A stretch of DNA of 64,000 nucleotides from Pseudomonadota bacterium (GTDB taxonomy: Bacteria > Pseudomonadota > Alphaproteobacteria > Rhizobiales > Rhizobiaceae). Location of the stretch: NCBI GenBank assembly GCA_023457435.1, contig JAEWLS010000028.1, positions 62,001 to 126,000 on the forward strand, written 5' to 3'. Positions within the stretch are counted from its first letter, which is position 1, and each line of letters opens with the position of its first letter. Below the pieces are notes generated by a model. That model did not search any database. It saw nothing but the letters and a program-made list of their open reading frames with translations, and had not been told where the DNA came from. A program made the translations under genes and the position numbers. Shown here piece by piece: positions 1-9,479 of this stretch.

Positions 1-163
1 GCTCTGTGCCGCCGTACCGGCCGCGATGAACGGCTACATGCTCGCGCGCCAACTCGGCGGCGACGCCGAATTCTATGCCGCGGTGGCCACGCTTCAGACG
101 ATCCTGGCGGTGCTGACGATGCCGGTGGCGTTGTCGCTCGCGGCTCAGTTCGCTTCCGGGTAG
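1..163 (+). CDS. AEC family (auxin efflux carrier-type) permease, 3' end
   Basis: This is the last 53 codons of a gene that begins before the window; it reads in frame from base 2 to a TAG at 161-163. It contains one hydrophobic segment (about LQTILAVLTMPVALSLA) close to the C-terminus. The wording around it (NGYMLARQLGG, then the final helix) is like the end of AEC-family malonate/auxin-type permeases, whose last transmembrane helix lies at the C-terminus. The gene converges with, and overlaps by 19 bases, the acyl-CoA dehydrogenase gene on the other strand. The substrate cannot be inferred. Confidence 0.6.
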   Translation, partial: LCAAVPAAMNGYMLARQLGGDAEFYAAVATLQTILAVLTMPVALSLAAQFASG

Positions 164-1773
164 AGCGTATCGACGATCGCGCGCGGATCGTGGCGCGCCG
201 GCAGCATGCCGTATGTGCCGCGCCACTGCCCGGCCAGGCGTGTCTCGATGAATGCGTCGGCGATACGCCCGGCGCCGAGCCTTCGCAGTTCGGCGGCCGC
301 CGCGGCGAGCGCGAGCTGCTCCGTCAGGATCCGCGCCGAGCCTTCGTCGGAAAGCGCGACGTCGACGGCTGCCTTCAGCACGCCGATCGTGCCGTTTCCC
401 GCGGGGCCGAGGTCCCGCCGCATCCCCTCGACGACATCCTCGAACAACGTCGGCGCGCGGCGCAGAACGCGCAGCACGTCAAGCGCCATGACGTTGCCGG
501 AGCCTTCCCAGATGGCGTTGACCGGCGCCTCGCGGTAATGCCGCGCCAGCGGAGCCTCCTCGACATAGCCATTGCCGCCGAGGCACTCCATCGCCTCGTA
601 GGTGAGCGGCGGCGCCATCTTGCAGACCCAGTACTTCACCACCGGAGTCATGGCGCGCGCGAATGCGGCCTGCTCGCGACTGTCGGCCGCTTCGTCGAAG
701 GCACGCGCCAGCCGGAACGACAGCGCCGTCGCCGCCGCAACGTCCAGCGCCATGTCGGCCAGCACGCGCAGCATGAGCGGCTGGTCGATCAGCCTCTTGC
801 CGAACACGCTGCGATGCCGCGCGTGATGTACCGCCTCCGAAAGCGACGCGCGCATGATGCCGGAAGACGCGAGCGCGCAATCGAGCCGCGTCAGCGTGAC
901 CATGTCCATGATCGTCTTGACGCCCTGCCCAGGCTCGCCGACCGGTTCGGCCAGGATGCCGCCGAACTCGACCTCGGAGGACGCGTTCGAGCGGTTGCCG
1001 AGTTTGTCCTTCAGCCGCTGGAATCGCAGCCCGTTCTGCTTCCCGTCGGGCAGGATGCGCGGGACGAGGAAACAGGTCAGTCCCTCGCTCGCCTGAGCCA
1101 GCATCAGGAACGCGTCGCACATAGGCGCCGACATGAACCATTTGTGGCCCGAGAGCCGATAGAGCCCTCCCCCGATGCGCTCCGCCGTCGAGGTGTTGGC
1201 GCGCACGTCGGTTCCGCCCTGCTTCTCGGTCATGCCCATGCCGAGCGTCAGCCCTTCCTTCTGCATCGGCGGCTTGTGGCTGGGATCGTATTTGCGGGTC
1301 GCGACGCGGGGCGCCCATTCCTTGAACAGCTTCGGCGTCGACATGATTGCCGCAAGCGACGCGCTGGTCATGGTGATCGGGCACAAATGCCCGCATTCGA
1401 GCTGCGCCGTGAGATGGAAGCGCACGCCACGGATCTGATGGCGCCGGCCGCGATCGTCCTGGCCATTCTCCCAAACGGAAGCGTGGAGCCCATTCGCCAC
1501 CGAGCGCCGCATCAGCGCGTGATAGGCGGGATGGAACTCGACCTGGTCGAGGCGCCGGCCCTGGCGGTCGAACGTCTTGAGCCGCGGCGTCTGCTCGTTG
1601 GCGAGGCGCGCGGAGTCCAGTGCCTCGGCGCTGCGCACGAAACGTCCAAGCAGGTCGAGTTCGCGTCGGACCGTGTCGGGAAACGCGTCGCTGAGCTGCA
1701 TGAGCAGCGGGTCGCCGCGCCAGGCGTTGCTGCCGGCCAGCGGTGGCGGCTGGTTTGTCACCTCGTCGGTCAA
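145..1773 (-). CDS. aidB: AidB-like acyl-CoA dehydrogenase family flavoprotein
   Basis: A 542-residue protein that lines up over its whole length with E. coli AidB (about 540 residues), an FAD-containing acyl-CoA dehydrogenase homologue of the adaptive response to DNA alkylation. Diagnostic stretches are CPITMT near residue 130, GMGMTEKQGGTD, GHKWFMSAP, LKDKLGNRSNASSEVEF and the C-terminal WEGSGNVMALDVLR. The start chosen gives the family's usual N-terminus, with a Pro-rich NQPPPLAGSN motif. Whether it protects DNA or acts as an ordinary acyl-CoA dehydrogenase cannot be told from sequence. No ada or alkB gene lies beside it, so alkylation control is not supported here. It overlaps the AEC permease gene tail to tail. 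Confidence 0.85.
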   Translation of the reverse strand: MTDEVTNQPPPLAGSNAWRGDPLLMQLSDAFPDTVRRELDLLGRFVRSAEALDSARLANEQTPRLKTFDRQGRRLDQVEFHPAYHALMRRSVANGLHASVWENGQDDRGRRHQIRGVRFHLTAQLECGHLCPITMTSASLAAIMSTPKLFKEWAPRVATRKYDPSHKPPMQKEGLTLGMGMTEKQGGTDVRANTSTAERIGGGLYRLSGHKWFMSAPMCDAFLMLAQASEGLTCFLVPRILPDGKQNGLRFQRLKDKLGNRSNASSEVEFGGILAEPVGEPGQGVKTIMDMVTLTRLDCALASSGIMRASLSEAVHHARHRSVFGKRLIDQPLMLRVLADMALDVAAATALSFRLARAFDEAADSREQAAFARAMTPVVKYWVCKMAPPLTYEAMECLGGNGYVEEAPLARHYREAPVNAIWEGSGNVMALDVLRVLRRAPTLFEDVVEGMRRDLGPAGNGTIGVLKAAVDVALSDEGSARILTEQLALAAAAAELRRLGAGRIADAFIETRLAGQWRGTYGMLPARHDPRAIVDTLYPEAN

Positions 1774-1861
1774 TGCGTCTCCCCGCGCGGCAAGCCTGAA
1801 TCGCCGTCATTCGACGCAATCCTGCATGATCGGGCGCGCGAAAGCGAGCGGCGGGACGGCG

Positions 1862-2263
1862 CTAGAACCACATGTCGCGTACGCAGCGGCCGTCGCGCGG
1901 CAAGTCCTCGAAGGTTGCGAGGCCGTCGAAGTGGTCGATCGGCAGCCCCGCGACGGCTTCCGGCGGCGCCAATCTTACGTTCACCGCCATGCGGCGCCGT
2001 CCGTCCGCCTCCGGCGCAAGGCCGCGCCAGGCAAGCACGCAGGCGCAGCGCGGGCAAAACAGGATCTCGAGCACCGGGCTCTTCCGGTCAAAGCGGGTGT
2101 AAGAAGCCGCCGGTCCTGCGAGCCTGATGCGCTCGTTCTCATAGTCGTAGGCCCATAGCGTGCCGTAGCGGCGACAGAGCGTACAGTTGCACGCAGTGAT
2201 CCCGCCAGGGTCGCCCTCGAGCGTCCATCCGCTCTCACCGCAATGACAGGTACCCTTCAGCAT
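1862..2263 (-). CDS. GFA family (CENP-V/GFA) zinc-binding protein
   Basis: A 133-residue protein of the glutathione-dependent formaldehyde-activating (GFA/CENP-V) fold. The family's cysteines are present: a CxC pair at residues 7 and 9, an ACNCTLC cluster at about 25-30 and a CPRCAC cluster near 70-75. These bind zinc in characterised members. The ATG at 2263 was chosen because a strong GGAGGAG ribosome site lies just upstream and it gives the usual MLKGTCHCG start. It stands alone, 88 bases from the aidB-like gene on the same strand. Most members have no proven enzymatic role, so the formaldehyde name should not be taken as function. Confidence 0.8.
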   Translation of the reverse strand: MLKGTCHCGESGWTLEGDPGGITACNCTLCRRYGTLWAYDYENERIRLAGPAASYTRFDRKSPVLEILFCPRCACVLAWRGLAPEADGRRRMAVNVRLAPPEAVAGLPIDHFDGLATFEDLPRDGRCVRDMWF

Positions 2264-2397
2264 CGACTCCTCCGCGTTGGCTGCAGGGTGGCGACCCACA
2301 ACTGTCCGGGCAAGCCCGACAAAGTGCCGGAATGGCGGTGGAAAACCCGCCCTGTCCTTGCGACCTTCCCTCCCCGCCCCTATAGCAGCCGCCTTAG

Positions 2398-3357
2398 ATG
2401 AGTTCCGCACCGGCCTTCCCGCTGTTTCCGCACCGGCACCTGCTGGGCATACAGGGACTCTCCCCCTCCGACATCGAGTTGTTGCTCGATCGCGCCGACG
2501 AAGCGGTGGCCATCTCGCGCCAGCGCGAGAAGAAGACGTCGACCCTGCGTGGACGCACACAGATCAACCTCTTCTACGAGGCTTCGACGCGTACTCAGTC
2601 GTCGTTCGAGCTCGCCGGCAAGCGTCTCGGCGCCGATGTTATGAACATGTCGGTCGCTTCCTCCTCGGTGAAGAAGGGCGAAACGCTCATCGACACAGCG
2701 ATGACGCTGAACGCCATGAACCCCGATATCCTCATCATCCGGCACTCGGCCGCCGGCGCCGCGGCGCTGCTGGCGCAAAAAGTCGGCTGCTCGGTCGTCA
2801 ACGCCGGCGACGGCGCACACGAGCATCCGACTCAGGCGCTGCTCGACGCGCTGACCATCCGCCGCAAGCGCGGCAATGTCGGCGCCCTGACCGTCGCGAT
2901 CTGCGGCGACGTCCTGCACTCGCGGGTCGCCCGTTCCAACATCCTGATCCTCAATGCGCTCGGCGCCCGCGTCCGTGTCGTCGGCCCCTCGACGCTGATG
3001 CCGGCGGGAATCGCGCAGATGGGCGTCGAGGTGCACACCACCATGGCGAGCGGCCTCAAGGACGCTGACGTGGTGATGATGCTGCGCCTGCAGCGCGAGC
3101 GTATGGCGGGGACGTTCGTGCCGTCGACCCGGGAGTATTTCCGCTATTTCGGGCTTGATGCGGAGAAGCTGAAGGCGGCGAGGCCCGACGCGCTGGTGAT
3201 GCATCCCGGCCCGATGAACCGCGGCGTCGAGATTTCGTCGGAAATCGCCGACGGCCCGCAAAGCGTCATCCAGGAGCAGGTCGAGATGGGCGTCGCCGTG
3301 CGCATGGCGGTGATGGAGGCGCTGCTCGATCCGCGCCGAAACGAGGATCGGCCATGA
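2398..3357 (+). CDS. pyrB: Aspartate carbamoyltransferase catalytic subunit
   Basis: A 319-residue transcarbamylase that joins carbamoyl phosphate and aspartate in the second step of pyrimidine synthesis. The phosphate-binding STRT lies in FYEASTRTQSSFELAGKRL (about residues 60-80), HPTQALLDALT follows near 143, and HPGPMNRGVEI near 268 marks the aspartate-binding region. Length is normal. The stop overlaps the start of pyrC' in an ATGA, so the two are translationally coupled. In this arrangement the ATCase is of the class that assembles with an inactive dihydroorotase-like partner. Confidence 0.96.
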   Translation: MSSAPAFPLFPHRHLLGIQGLSPSDIELLLDRADEAVAISRQREKKTSTLRGRTQINLFYEASTRTQSSFELAGKRLGADVMNMSVASSSVKKGETLIDTAMTLNAMNPDILIIRHSAAGAAALLAQKVGCSVVNAGDGAHEHPTQALLDALTIRRKRGNVGALTVAICGDVLHSRVARSNILILNALGARVRVVGPSTLMPAGIAQMGVEVHTTMASGLKDADVVMMLRLQRERMAGTFVPSTREYFRYFGLDAEKLKAARPDALVMHPGPMNRGVEISSEIADGPQSVIQEQVEMGVAVRMAVMEALLDPRRNEDRP

Positions 3358-4640
3358 GGCCGGCGGTCTTCGAGAACGCCCGCGTCGTCGATCCTTCGCG
3401 CGGGCTGGACGAGCGCGGCACCGTCATCGTGCAGGACGGCATCGTCGTTGCTTCCGGCGCGTCCGCGCGCAACCAGGGCAGACCGGACGGAGCCGAAATC
3501 GTCGATTGCGCCGGCAAGGCGATCCTGCCCGGCCTCGTCGACACGCGCGTTTTCATCGGCGAGCCGGGAGCGGAGCACCGTGAGACGATCGCTTCGGCAA
3601 GTGCCGCAGCCGCTGCGGGAGGCGTCACCACCCTGGTGATGATGCCCGACACCGATCCGGTGATCGACGACGTCGCGCTCGTCGAGTTCGTGCTTCGGTC
3701 CGCGCGCGACACCGCGGAAGTCAACGTCCATCCGGCAGCGGCCGTCACGCGCGGGCTGGAGGGACACGAACTGACGGAGTTCGGGCTGCTGCAGGGCGCC
3801 GGAGCCGTCGCCTTCACCGAGGGACGCAAGACCATCGCGAGCGCGCTGACGATGCGCCGCGCGCTGACCTACGCCCGCGACTTCGGAGCCCTGGTCGCGC
3901 ACGAGACGCGGGATGCCGACCTCGGCGCCGGCGGCGTGATGAACGAAGGCCTCTACGCCAGCTGGCTCGGCCTCTCCGGCGTGCCACGCGAGGCGGAGAT
4001 CATCCCGCTCGAACGCGACCTCCGGCTCGCGCGCCTGACCGGCGGGCGCTACCATGCGGCAAAGATCTCGACGGCGATCTCGGCGGACGCTGTCGCCCGC
4101 GCCAAGGACGACGGCGCCAGCGTTTCGGCGGGCGTGTCGATCGCCAATCTGACGCTCAACGAAATGGATGTCGGCCAGTACCGCACCTTCTTCAGACTTT
4201 CTCCGCCGCTGCGCGCGGAGGAGGACCGGCTCGCGATGATCGAGGCGCTGCGTACCGGAGCGGTCGACCTGATCTCCTCGTCGCACGACCCGCAGGACGT
4301 CGACACCAAGCGATTGCCTTTCGCGGAGGCGGCGTCCGGCGCGATCGGGCTCGAAACGCTGCTCGGCGCGGCCCTGCGGCTCTACCATAATGGCGACGTC
4401 CCGCTTCAGCGGCTCGTCGAGGCGCTTTCGACGGCTCCGGCGAGGCTGTTCGGCCTACCTGGCGGAACGCTTGCGCCGGGAGCCCCGGCCGACCTGATCG
4501 TGGTCGATCTCGACGAGCCGTGGATCGTCCGCGAAGAGGCTATCCGCTCGCGGTCGAAGAACACCTGCTTCGAGGGCGCCAGGCTTCAGGGCAAGGTCTT
4601 GCAAACACTGGTTGCGGGCCGCACAGTATTCTCGGCCTGA
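3354..4640 (+). CDS. pyrX: Dihydroorotase-like protein lacking zinc ligands (PyrC'/PyrX)
   Basis: A 428-residue amidohydrolase-fold protein encoded directly after pyrB. Active dihydroorotases carry an HxH zinc motif in a DxHVHxREPG context. Here the same place reads DTRVFIGEPG, so both zinc histidines are gone, and the C-terminal site that is usually DHAPH reads SSHDPQ. This matches the known noncatalytic PyrC' (pseudo-dihydroorotase) of other proteobacteria, which builds and stabilises the ATCase dodecamer. I infer a structural role; the working dihydroorotase must be encoded outside this window. It overlaps pyrB by 4 bases and is followed 21 bases later by plsY. Confidence 0.85.
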   Translation: MRPAVFENARVVDPSRGLDERGTVIVQDGIVVASGASARNQGRPDGAEIVDCAGKAILPGLVDTRVFIGEPGAEHRETIASASAAAAAGGVTTLVMMPDTDPVIDDVALVEFVLRSARDTAEVNVHPAAAVTRGLEGHELTEFGLLQGAGAVAFTEGRKTIASALTMRRALTYARDFGALVAHETRDADLGAGGVMNEGLYASWLGLSGVPREAEIIPLERDLRLARLTGGRYHAAKISTAISADAVARAKDDGASVSAGVSIANLTLNEMDVGQYRTFFRLSPPLRAEEDRLAMIEALRTGAVDLISSSHDPQDVDTKRLPFAEAASGAIGLETLLGAALRLYHNGDVPLQRLVEALSTAPARLFGLPGGTLAPGAPADLIVVDLDEPWIVREEAIRSRSKNTCFEGARLQGKVLQTLVAGRTVFSA

Positions 4641-4661
4641 GCCGAGAGCGGAGGGACATTC

Positions 4662-5255
4662 GTGCTCATGTACTACCTGCCGTTCGCAGGCGCGCTGCTC
4701 TACGGATATCTGCTCGGATCAGTGCCGTTCGGCCTTCTGCTGACGCGCATGGCGGGCCTCGGCGACGTACGCAGCATCGGCTCCGGCAACATCGGCGCAA
4801 CAAACGTCCTGCGCACTGGCAATAAGGGGCTGGCGGCGGCGACGCTGTTGCTCGACGCGCTGAAAGGCACCGCTGCCGTACTGCTGGCCGGCGGGATCGC
4901 GCAGGAATATGGAGCCATCGCCGGTTTCGGAGCGTTTCTCGGCCACATCTTTCCGCTCTGGCTGAACTTCAAGGGCGGCAAGGGCGTGGCCACTTATGTC
5001 GGCGTCCTCTTCGCGCTTTCATGGCAGGCAGGCCTGGCGTTCGTGGCCGTGTGGATCGCGGTGGCGGTGTCGACCCGATACTCGTCGCTCTCCGCCTTCG
5101 TGGGATGCGTGGCAGCGCCGCTATTCCTCTGGTGGCAAGGCCTCGATGGCTACGCACTGACGCTTGCGGTGATGACGATCATCGTCTTTGCCAAACACCG
5201 CGCCAACATCTCCCGCCTGCTCGCGGGCACGGAATCGCGCATCGGGTCGAAATGA
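4662..5255 (+). CDS. plsY: Glycerol-3-phosphate acyltransferase PlsY
   Basis: A 197-residue integral membrane acyltransferase that transfers an acyl group from acyl-phosphate to glycerol-3-phosphate in phospholipid synthesis. Family motifs are GSGNIGATNVLR (about residues 42-53), FKGGKGVATY (about 105) and the C-terminal KHRANISRLL. About five hydrophobic segments are visible. The GTG at 4662 was chosen because GGAGGG ends six bases before it; an ATG at 4668 is a weaker alternative. The stop overlaps the dprA start (ATGA). Confidence 0.95.
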   Translation: MLMYYLPFAGALLYGYLLGSVPFGLLLTRMAGLGDVRSIGSGNIGATNVLRTGNKGLAAATLLLDALKGTAAVLLAGGIAQEYGAIAGFGAFLGHIFPLWLNFKGGKGVATYVGVLFALSWQAGLAFVAVWIAVAVSTRYSSLSAFVGCVAAPLFLWWQGLDGYALTLAVMTIIVFAKHRANISRLLAGTESRIGSK

Positions 5256-6370
5256 AACAGGCGCCGCGCGAGCAGCGTCTCACCGACCGCCAGCGGCTGT
5301 CCTGGCTGCGCCTCATCCGCAGCGACAATGTAGGCCCGCAGACCTTTCGCGACCTCGTGAACCGCTTCGGCTCGGCCGAAGCGGCGCTCGAGGCGCTGCC
5401 AGAGCTTGCAGGCCGCGGCGGCGGCAAGATTCGCATCTGCACGAGCGCGGCGGCGGAGGCCGAGCTGGAGACCGCGCACGCGCACGGGGCGCGTTTCGTC
5501 GCCATCGGCGAGGCCGATTATCCACCTCTGCTCAAGCGTATTCCAGCGCCGCCGCCGCTGCTTGCAATCAAGGGGCAGGCGCCGGTGTTCGCCATGCCGA
5601 CAATCGCGATCGTCGGTTCGCGCAACGCGTCGCTCGCCGGCATTCGCTTCGCTCGAGCGCTGTCGCAGGAGATAGGTGCCGCCGGTTATGCGGTGGCGTC
5701 CGGTCTGGCTCGCGGCATTGACGCTGCCGCGCATACGGGCAGCCTCGACACGGGCACCATTGCCGCTCTCGCAGGCGGTCTCGACCGGCCCTACCCGCCC
5801 GAAAATGTCGACCTCTGCGACCGTATCGCAGAGCGCGGAGCCGTCGTGTCCGAGATGCCGTTCGGATGGGAACCGCGCGCCAGGGACTTTCCGCGCCGCA
5901 ACCGGCTGATCGCAGGGCTGGCCCACGGTCTGCTGGTCGTCGAGGCGGCGCTGCGCTCGGGCTCGCTGATCTCGGCACGCCTGGCTGGGGAATTCGGCCG
6001 GCTTGTCTTTGCTGTGCCTGGGTCCCCGCTCGACCCGCGTGCCGCGGGTGCCAACGGCCTGCTCAAGGACGGGGCGATCCTCGTCACCGAGGCGCGCGAC
6101 GTGCTCGACGCGGTGGGGCCGCAGTCCGGCGTACCGGTGCGCCCCGCATCGAGCTTCGAGGAACCAGTCGATACGGTTGCCGCGCCGGAGCCGCTCGATG
6201 CCGACCGTTCGGCGCTCATCGAAGCGCTGGGGCCGACGCCCGTCGAGCTGGACGATTTGATTCGCCACACCCGGCTGCACCCAGCGCAAGTGTCAGCGCT
6301 TCTGCTTGAGCTTGAGCTTGCCGGCCGGCTCGAACGTCACTCAGGCGGCAGTGTCTCTCTTCTGCTGTGA
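5252..6370 (+). CDS. dprA: DNA-processing protein DprA
   Basis: A 372-residue DprA/Smf protein, which loads RecA on incoming single-stranded DNA in transformation and binds DNA through a Rossmann-like domain. Visible signatures are GSRNASLAG, SGLARGIDAAAHTGSL, GGLDRPYPPEN and RNRLIAGLA. The C-terminal 60 or so residues form the winged-helix-like DprA tail. The ATG at 5252 overlaps the plsY stop, and further upstream starts would lie inside plsY. Its 3' end overlaps the convergent 76-residue gene by 30 bases. Confidence 0.94.
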   Translation: MKQAPREQRLTDRQRLSWLRLIRSDNVGPQTFRDLVNRFGSAEAALEALPELAGRGGGKIRICTSAAAEAELETAHAHGARFVAIGEADYPPLLKRIPAPPPLLAIKGQAPVFAMPTIAIVGSRNASLAGIRFARALSQEIGAAGYAVASGLARGIDAAAHTGSLDTGTIAALAGGLDRPYPPENVDLCDRIAERGAVVSEMPFGWEPRARDFPRRNRLIAGLAHGLLVVEAALRSGSLISARLAGEFGRLVFAVPGSPLDPRAAGANGLLKDGAILVTEARDVLDAVGPQSGVPVRPASSFEEPVDTVAAPEPLDADRSALIEALGPTPVELDDLIRHTRLHPAQVSALLLELELAGRLERHSGGSVSLLL

Positions 6371-6571
6371 TCCGCCGGATCCCGTATCGGGAACGCGCAG
6401 ACGCGCAGGCCGCTCGCCGCGAATGATGTCGCTCGCCTCGACATAAGCCATCTCGATTAGATAGATCAGCATGTCATGGCGCTCCGCCTGCGCGATCTCT
6501 CGAAGTTCCCGCAACATGGACTGAATATAGTCCAGCGAGTCGGTTCGACGCGGCGCGTGCGGAAGGGGCAT
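6341..6571 (-). CDS. Conserved small hypothetical protein (76 aa)
   Basis: A 76-residue charged protein with a clear amphipathic, Leu/Ile-rich centre (SMLRELREIAQAERHDMLIYLIEMAYVEASDII) and a disordered basic tail. I recognise it as the kind of small protein conserved at this place in rhizobial genomes but can give no function. It has no signal peptide or membrane segment. It converges on dprA with a 30-base overlap. The coding case rests on the well-formed helical composition and the alphaproteobacterial context. Confidence 0.6.
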   Translation of the reverse strand: MPLPHAPRRTDSLDYIQSMLRELREIAQAERHDMLIYLIEMAYVEASDIIRGERPARLRVPDTGSGGSQQKRDTAA

Positions 6572-6844
6572 GGAACTGCTTCGCTCCGAATTTGCCTGTC
6601 CGGGGCCCCTTAAGCAGGACAGGCAGCATGACTGCGTTTATTGAGCTTCGATCTGTGTCGAATATGGCGGCAATCTAGGATTGATTTAGCGAACTGGCAA
6701 GCAACTTCGCGTTGCGTTGAGTTGTGGCGATTTGGGCCCCTGCCCTTGACCGGCTGGAATTCCACCGCCATGTCACGGGCCAACTTGCAATGCGGCAGCG
6801 GCCACTCCGGGCGCGGAGCGGACGCCGGAAGGGCATTCCCCCAC

Positions 6845-9475
6845 ATGGACGTCGTCGTCGTCGAATCGCCTGCGAAGGCGAAGACAATCAACAAGTATCT
6901 GGGCCGGAACTACAAGGTTCTCGCCTCCTTCGGCCATGTCCGTGACCTACCGCCGAAAGACGGCTCGGTGCGGCCGGACGAGGATTTCGCCATGTCGTGG
7001 ACGGTCGACTCCGCGGCGGCGAAGCGCCTCTCCGACATCGCCAACGCGGTCAAGGATGCGGACGGCCTGATCCTGGCGACCGACCCCGACCGCGAGGGCG
7101 AGGCGATCTCGTGGCATGTTCTCGAGGTGCTTCGCGCCAAGCGCGCGCTGAAGGACAAGCCTGTCAGCCGCGTCGTCTTCAATGCCATCACCAAGCAGGC
7201 GGTCCTCGACGCGATGGCCAACCCGCGTCAGATCGACGAGCCGCTGGTCGACGCCTATCTGGCGCGGCGCGCGCTCGATTATCTGGTCGGCTTCACGCTC
7301 TCTCCGGTGCTTTGGCGCAAGCTGCCCGGATCGCGCTCGGCCGGCCGCGTGCAGTCCGTGACGTTGCGCCTCGTGTGCGATCGGGAAGCCGAGATCGAGC
7401 GTTTCGTGCGCGAGGAATATTGGCAGGTCGCAGCTGTCCTCGGCACCCCGCGCAAGGACAGTCTCGAGGCGCGGCTCGTCGGGTTCGAAGGCAAGCGCCT
7501 GCAGAAGCTCGACATCAAGAACAAGGCGCAGGCCGACGACATCCTCGCCATGCTCGAGTCCGCGACATTCAGCGCGCAGTCGATCGAGGCGAAGCCGGTC
7601 AAGCGTTCGCCAGGACCGCCGTTCACCACGTCGACGCTGCAGCAGGCTGCCTCCTCGCGCCTCGGCTTCTCGGCCGATCGCACGATGAAGGTTGCACAGC
7701 GGCTCTACGAGGGGGTCGACATCGGCGGCGAGGCGGCCGGCCTTATCACCTACATGCGTACCGACGGCGTGCAGATCGCGCCCGAGGCCATCGAGGCTGC
7801 CCGCGGGGCCATCGCCAAGGAGTTCGGCTCGAACTACCTGCCGGAGAAGCCGCGCTACTACTCGACCAAGGCGAAAAACGCGCAGGAAGCGCACGAGGCG
7901 ATCCGCCCGACCGACTTCTTCCGTACACCTGCATCGGTGCGCGCCCACCTCGATGCCGATCAGTTCCGCCTTTACGACATGATCTGGAAGCGTGCGATCG
8001 CCAGCCAGATGAATCCGGCCGACATCGAGCGCACGACGGTCGAGATCGAGGCCCGCAACGGCGCCCGCACGGCGGCGCTCCGCGCCGTCGGCCAAGTCAT
8101 CCGCTTCGACGGCTTCATTGCCGCCTACACCGACCAGAAGGAGGACGACCAGGAGGACGAGGATGATCGTCGTCTACCTGAGGTCCGCCAGGGCGAGGCG
8201 CTGTCGCGCGAGAGCGTTTCGGCGACCCAGCACTCGACCGAGCCGCCGCCGCGCTACACTGAGGCGACGCTGATCAAGAAGATGGAAGAGCTCGGCATCG
8301 GGCGACCGTCCACCTACGCAGCCACGCTGAAGACGCTCGAGGACCGTGAGTACGTCACCGTCGACAAGCGCCGGTTGACGCCGCATTCCCGTGGGCGGCT
8401 GGTCACTGCGTTCCTGGAAAGCTTCTTCGACAAATACGTCGAGTATGACTTCACTGCCGATCTGGAAGAGAAGCTCGACCGCATCTCCGCCGGCGAATTG
8501 TCGTGGAAGGAGGTCCTGCGCGACTTCTGGCGCGATTTCTCGGCGCATGTCGACGAGACCAAGGAGCTTCGGGTCACCGACGTGCTGAACGCGCTGAACG
8601 AGGACCTCGCGCCGATCGCGTTTCCGGCGCGCGAGGATGGCTCGAACCCGCGCACCTGCCCGCGCTGCGGCACGGGCACGCTTTCGCTGAAGCTTGGGCG
8701 CAGCGGCGCCTTCGTTGGCTGCTCGAATTACCCGGAGTGCGGCTATACACGACAGTTCGGCGCCGACGCGGGCGACGGCGGCGATGGCGACACAGGCGAC
8801 CGCGTGCTCGGCAACGATCCCTACACCGCCGAGCAGATCGTCCTCAAGAATGGCCCCTTCGGCCCATACGTTCAGCGCGGCGACGGCAAGGAGGCGAAGC
8901 GTTCGAGCCTGCCGAAGGGCTGGAAAGTCGACGAGATGGACCACGAGAAGGCGCTGGCCCTTCTGGCGCTGCCGCGCGATGTCGGCCAGCACCCCGAAAC
9001 CGGCAAGATGATCTCCGCCGGGCTCGGCCGCTACGGTCCCTTCATCCTGCATGACGGGACATACGCGAACGTCGAGACCATAGAGGACGTGTTCTCGATC
9101 GGCATCAACCGCGCCGTGTCGCTGCTTGCGGAGAAGAAGAACCGGTTCGCCAAGGGCGCGAGCCGCGGAGCGCCGGCTGCCCTCAAGGACCTCGGCGAGC
9201 ATCCAGACGGTGGCAAGGTGACGGTGCGCGACGGGCGCTACGGTCCGTACGTCAATTGGGAGAAGGTCAACGCCACGCTGCCAAAGGGCAAGGATCCGAC
9301 GACGGTGACGCTGGAGGAAGCGCTGCCGCTGCTTGCCGCCCGTGCCGAAGCCGGCGGCGGAGCCAAGCGCGGCGCTCGCAAGTCTGCGGCCAAGCCCGCG
9401 GCGAAGAAGGCGGCGGCCAAGAAGCCGGCGGCGAAGAAGGCCGCACCGAAGAAGAGTGCGAAGGCAGGAGGCTGA
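6845..9475 (+). CDS. topA: DNA topoisomerase I
   Basis: An 876-residue type IA topoisomerase that relaxes negative supercoils. The N-terminus is the Toprim domain (VVVESPAKAKTINKYLG; acidic triad in TDPDREGEAISWH near residue 80). The catalytic tyrosine lies in ITYMRTDGV near residue 303. One C4 zinc finger (CPRCGTGTL...GCSNYPEC) follows near 605-635. After it come TopA C-terminal repeats (GRYGPFI, GRYGPYV) and a Lys/Ala-rich tail typical of alphaproteobacteria. ATG 6845 begins exactly at the conserved MDVVVVESPAKA; the reading frame is open further upstream but without homology. It is followed after 4 bases by rnr. Confidence 0.96.
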   Translation: MDVVVVESPAKAKTINKYLGRNYKVLASFGHVRDLPPKDGSVRPDEDFAMSWTVDSAAAKRLSDIANAVKDADGLILATDPDREGEAISWHVLEVLRAKRALKDKPVSRVVFNAITKQAVLDAMANPRQIDEPLVDAYLARRALDYLVGFTLSPVLWRKLPGSRSAGRVQSVTLRLVCDREAEIERFVREEYWQVAAVLGTPRKDSLEARLVGFEGKRLQKLDIKNKAQADDILAMLESATFSAQSIEAKPVKRSPGPPFTTSTLQQAASSRLGFSADRTMKVAQRLYEGVDIGGEAAGLITYMRTDGVQIAPEAIEAARGAIAKEFGSNYLPEKPRYYSTKAKNAQEAHEAIRPTDFFRTPASVRAHLDADQFRLYDMIWKRAIASQMNPADIERTTVEIEARNGARTAALRAVGQVIRFDGFIAAYTDQKEDDQEDEDDRRLPEVRQGEALSRESVSATQHSTEPPPRYTEATLIKKMEELGIGRPSTYAATLKTLEDREYVTVDKRRLTPHSRGRLVTAFLESFFDKYVEYDFTADLEEKLDRISAGELSWKEVLRDFWRDFSAHVDETKELRVTDVLNALNEDLAPIAFPAREDGSNPRTCPRCGTGTLSLKLGRSGAFVGCSNYPECGYTRQFGADAGDGGDGDTGDRVLGNDPYTAEQIVLKNGPFGPYVQRGDGKEAKRSSLPKGWKVDEMDHEKALALLALPRDVGQHPETGKMISAGLGRYGPFILHDGTYANVETIEDVFSIGINRAVSLLAEKKNRFAKGASRGAPAALKDLGEHPDGGKVTVRDGRYGPYVNWEKVNATLPKGKDPTTVTLEEALPLLAARAEAGGGAKRGARKSAAKPAAKKAAAKKPAAKKAAPKKSAKAGG

Positions 9476-9479
9476 TCGC

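Noticed and set aside
190..2127. Long open frame on the + strand (645 codons)
   Set aside because: It lies opposite the AidB-like gene and has Arg/His-rich composition typical of antisense frames in high-GC DNA.
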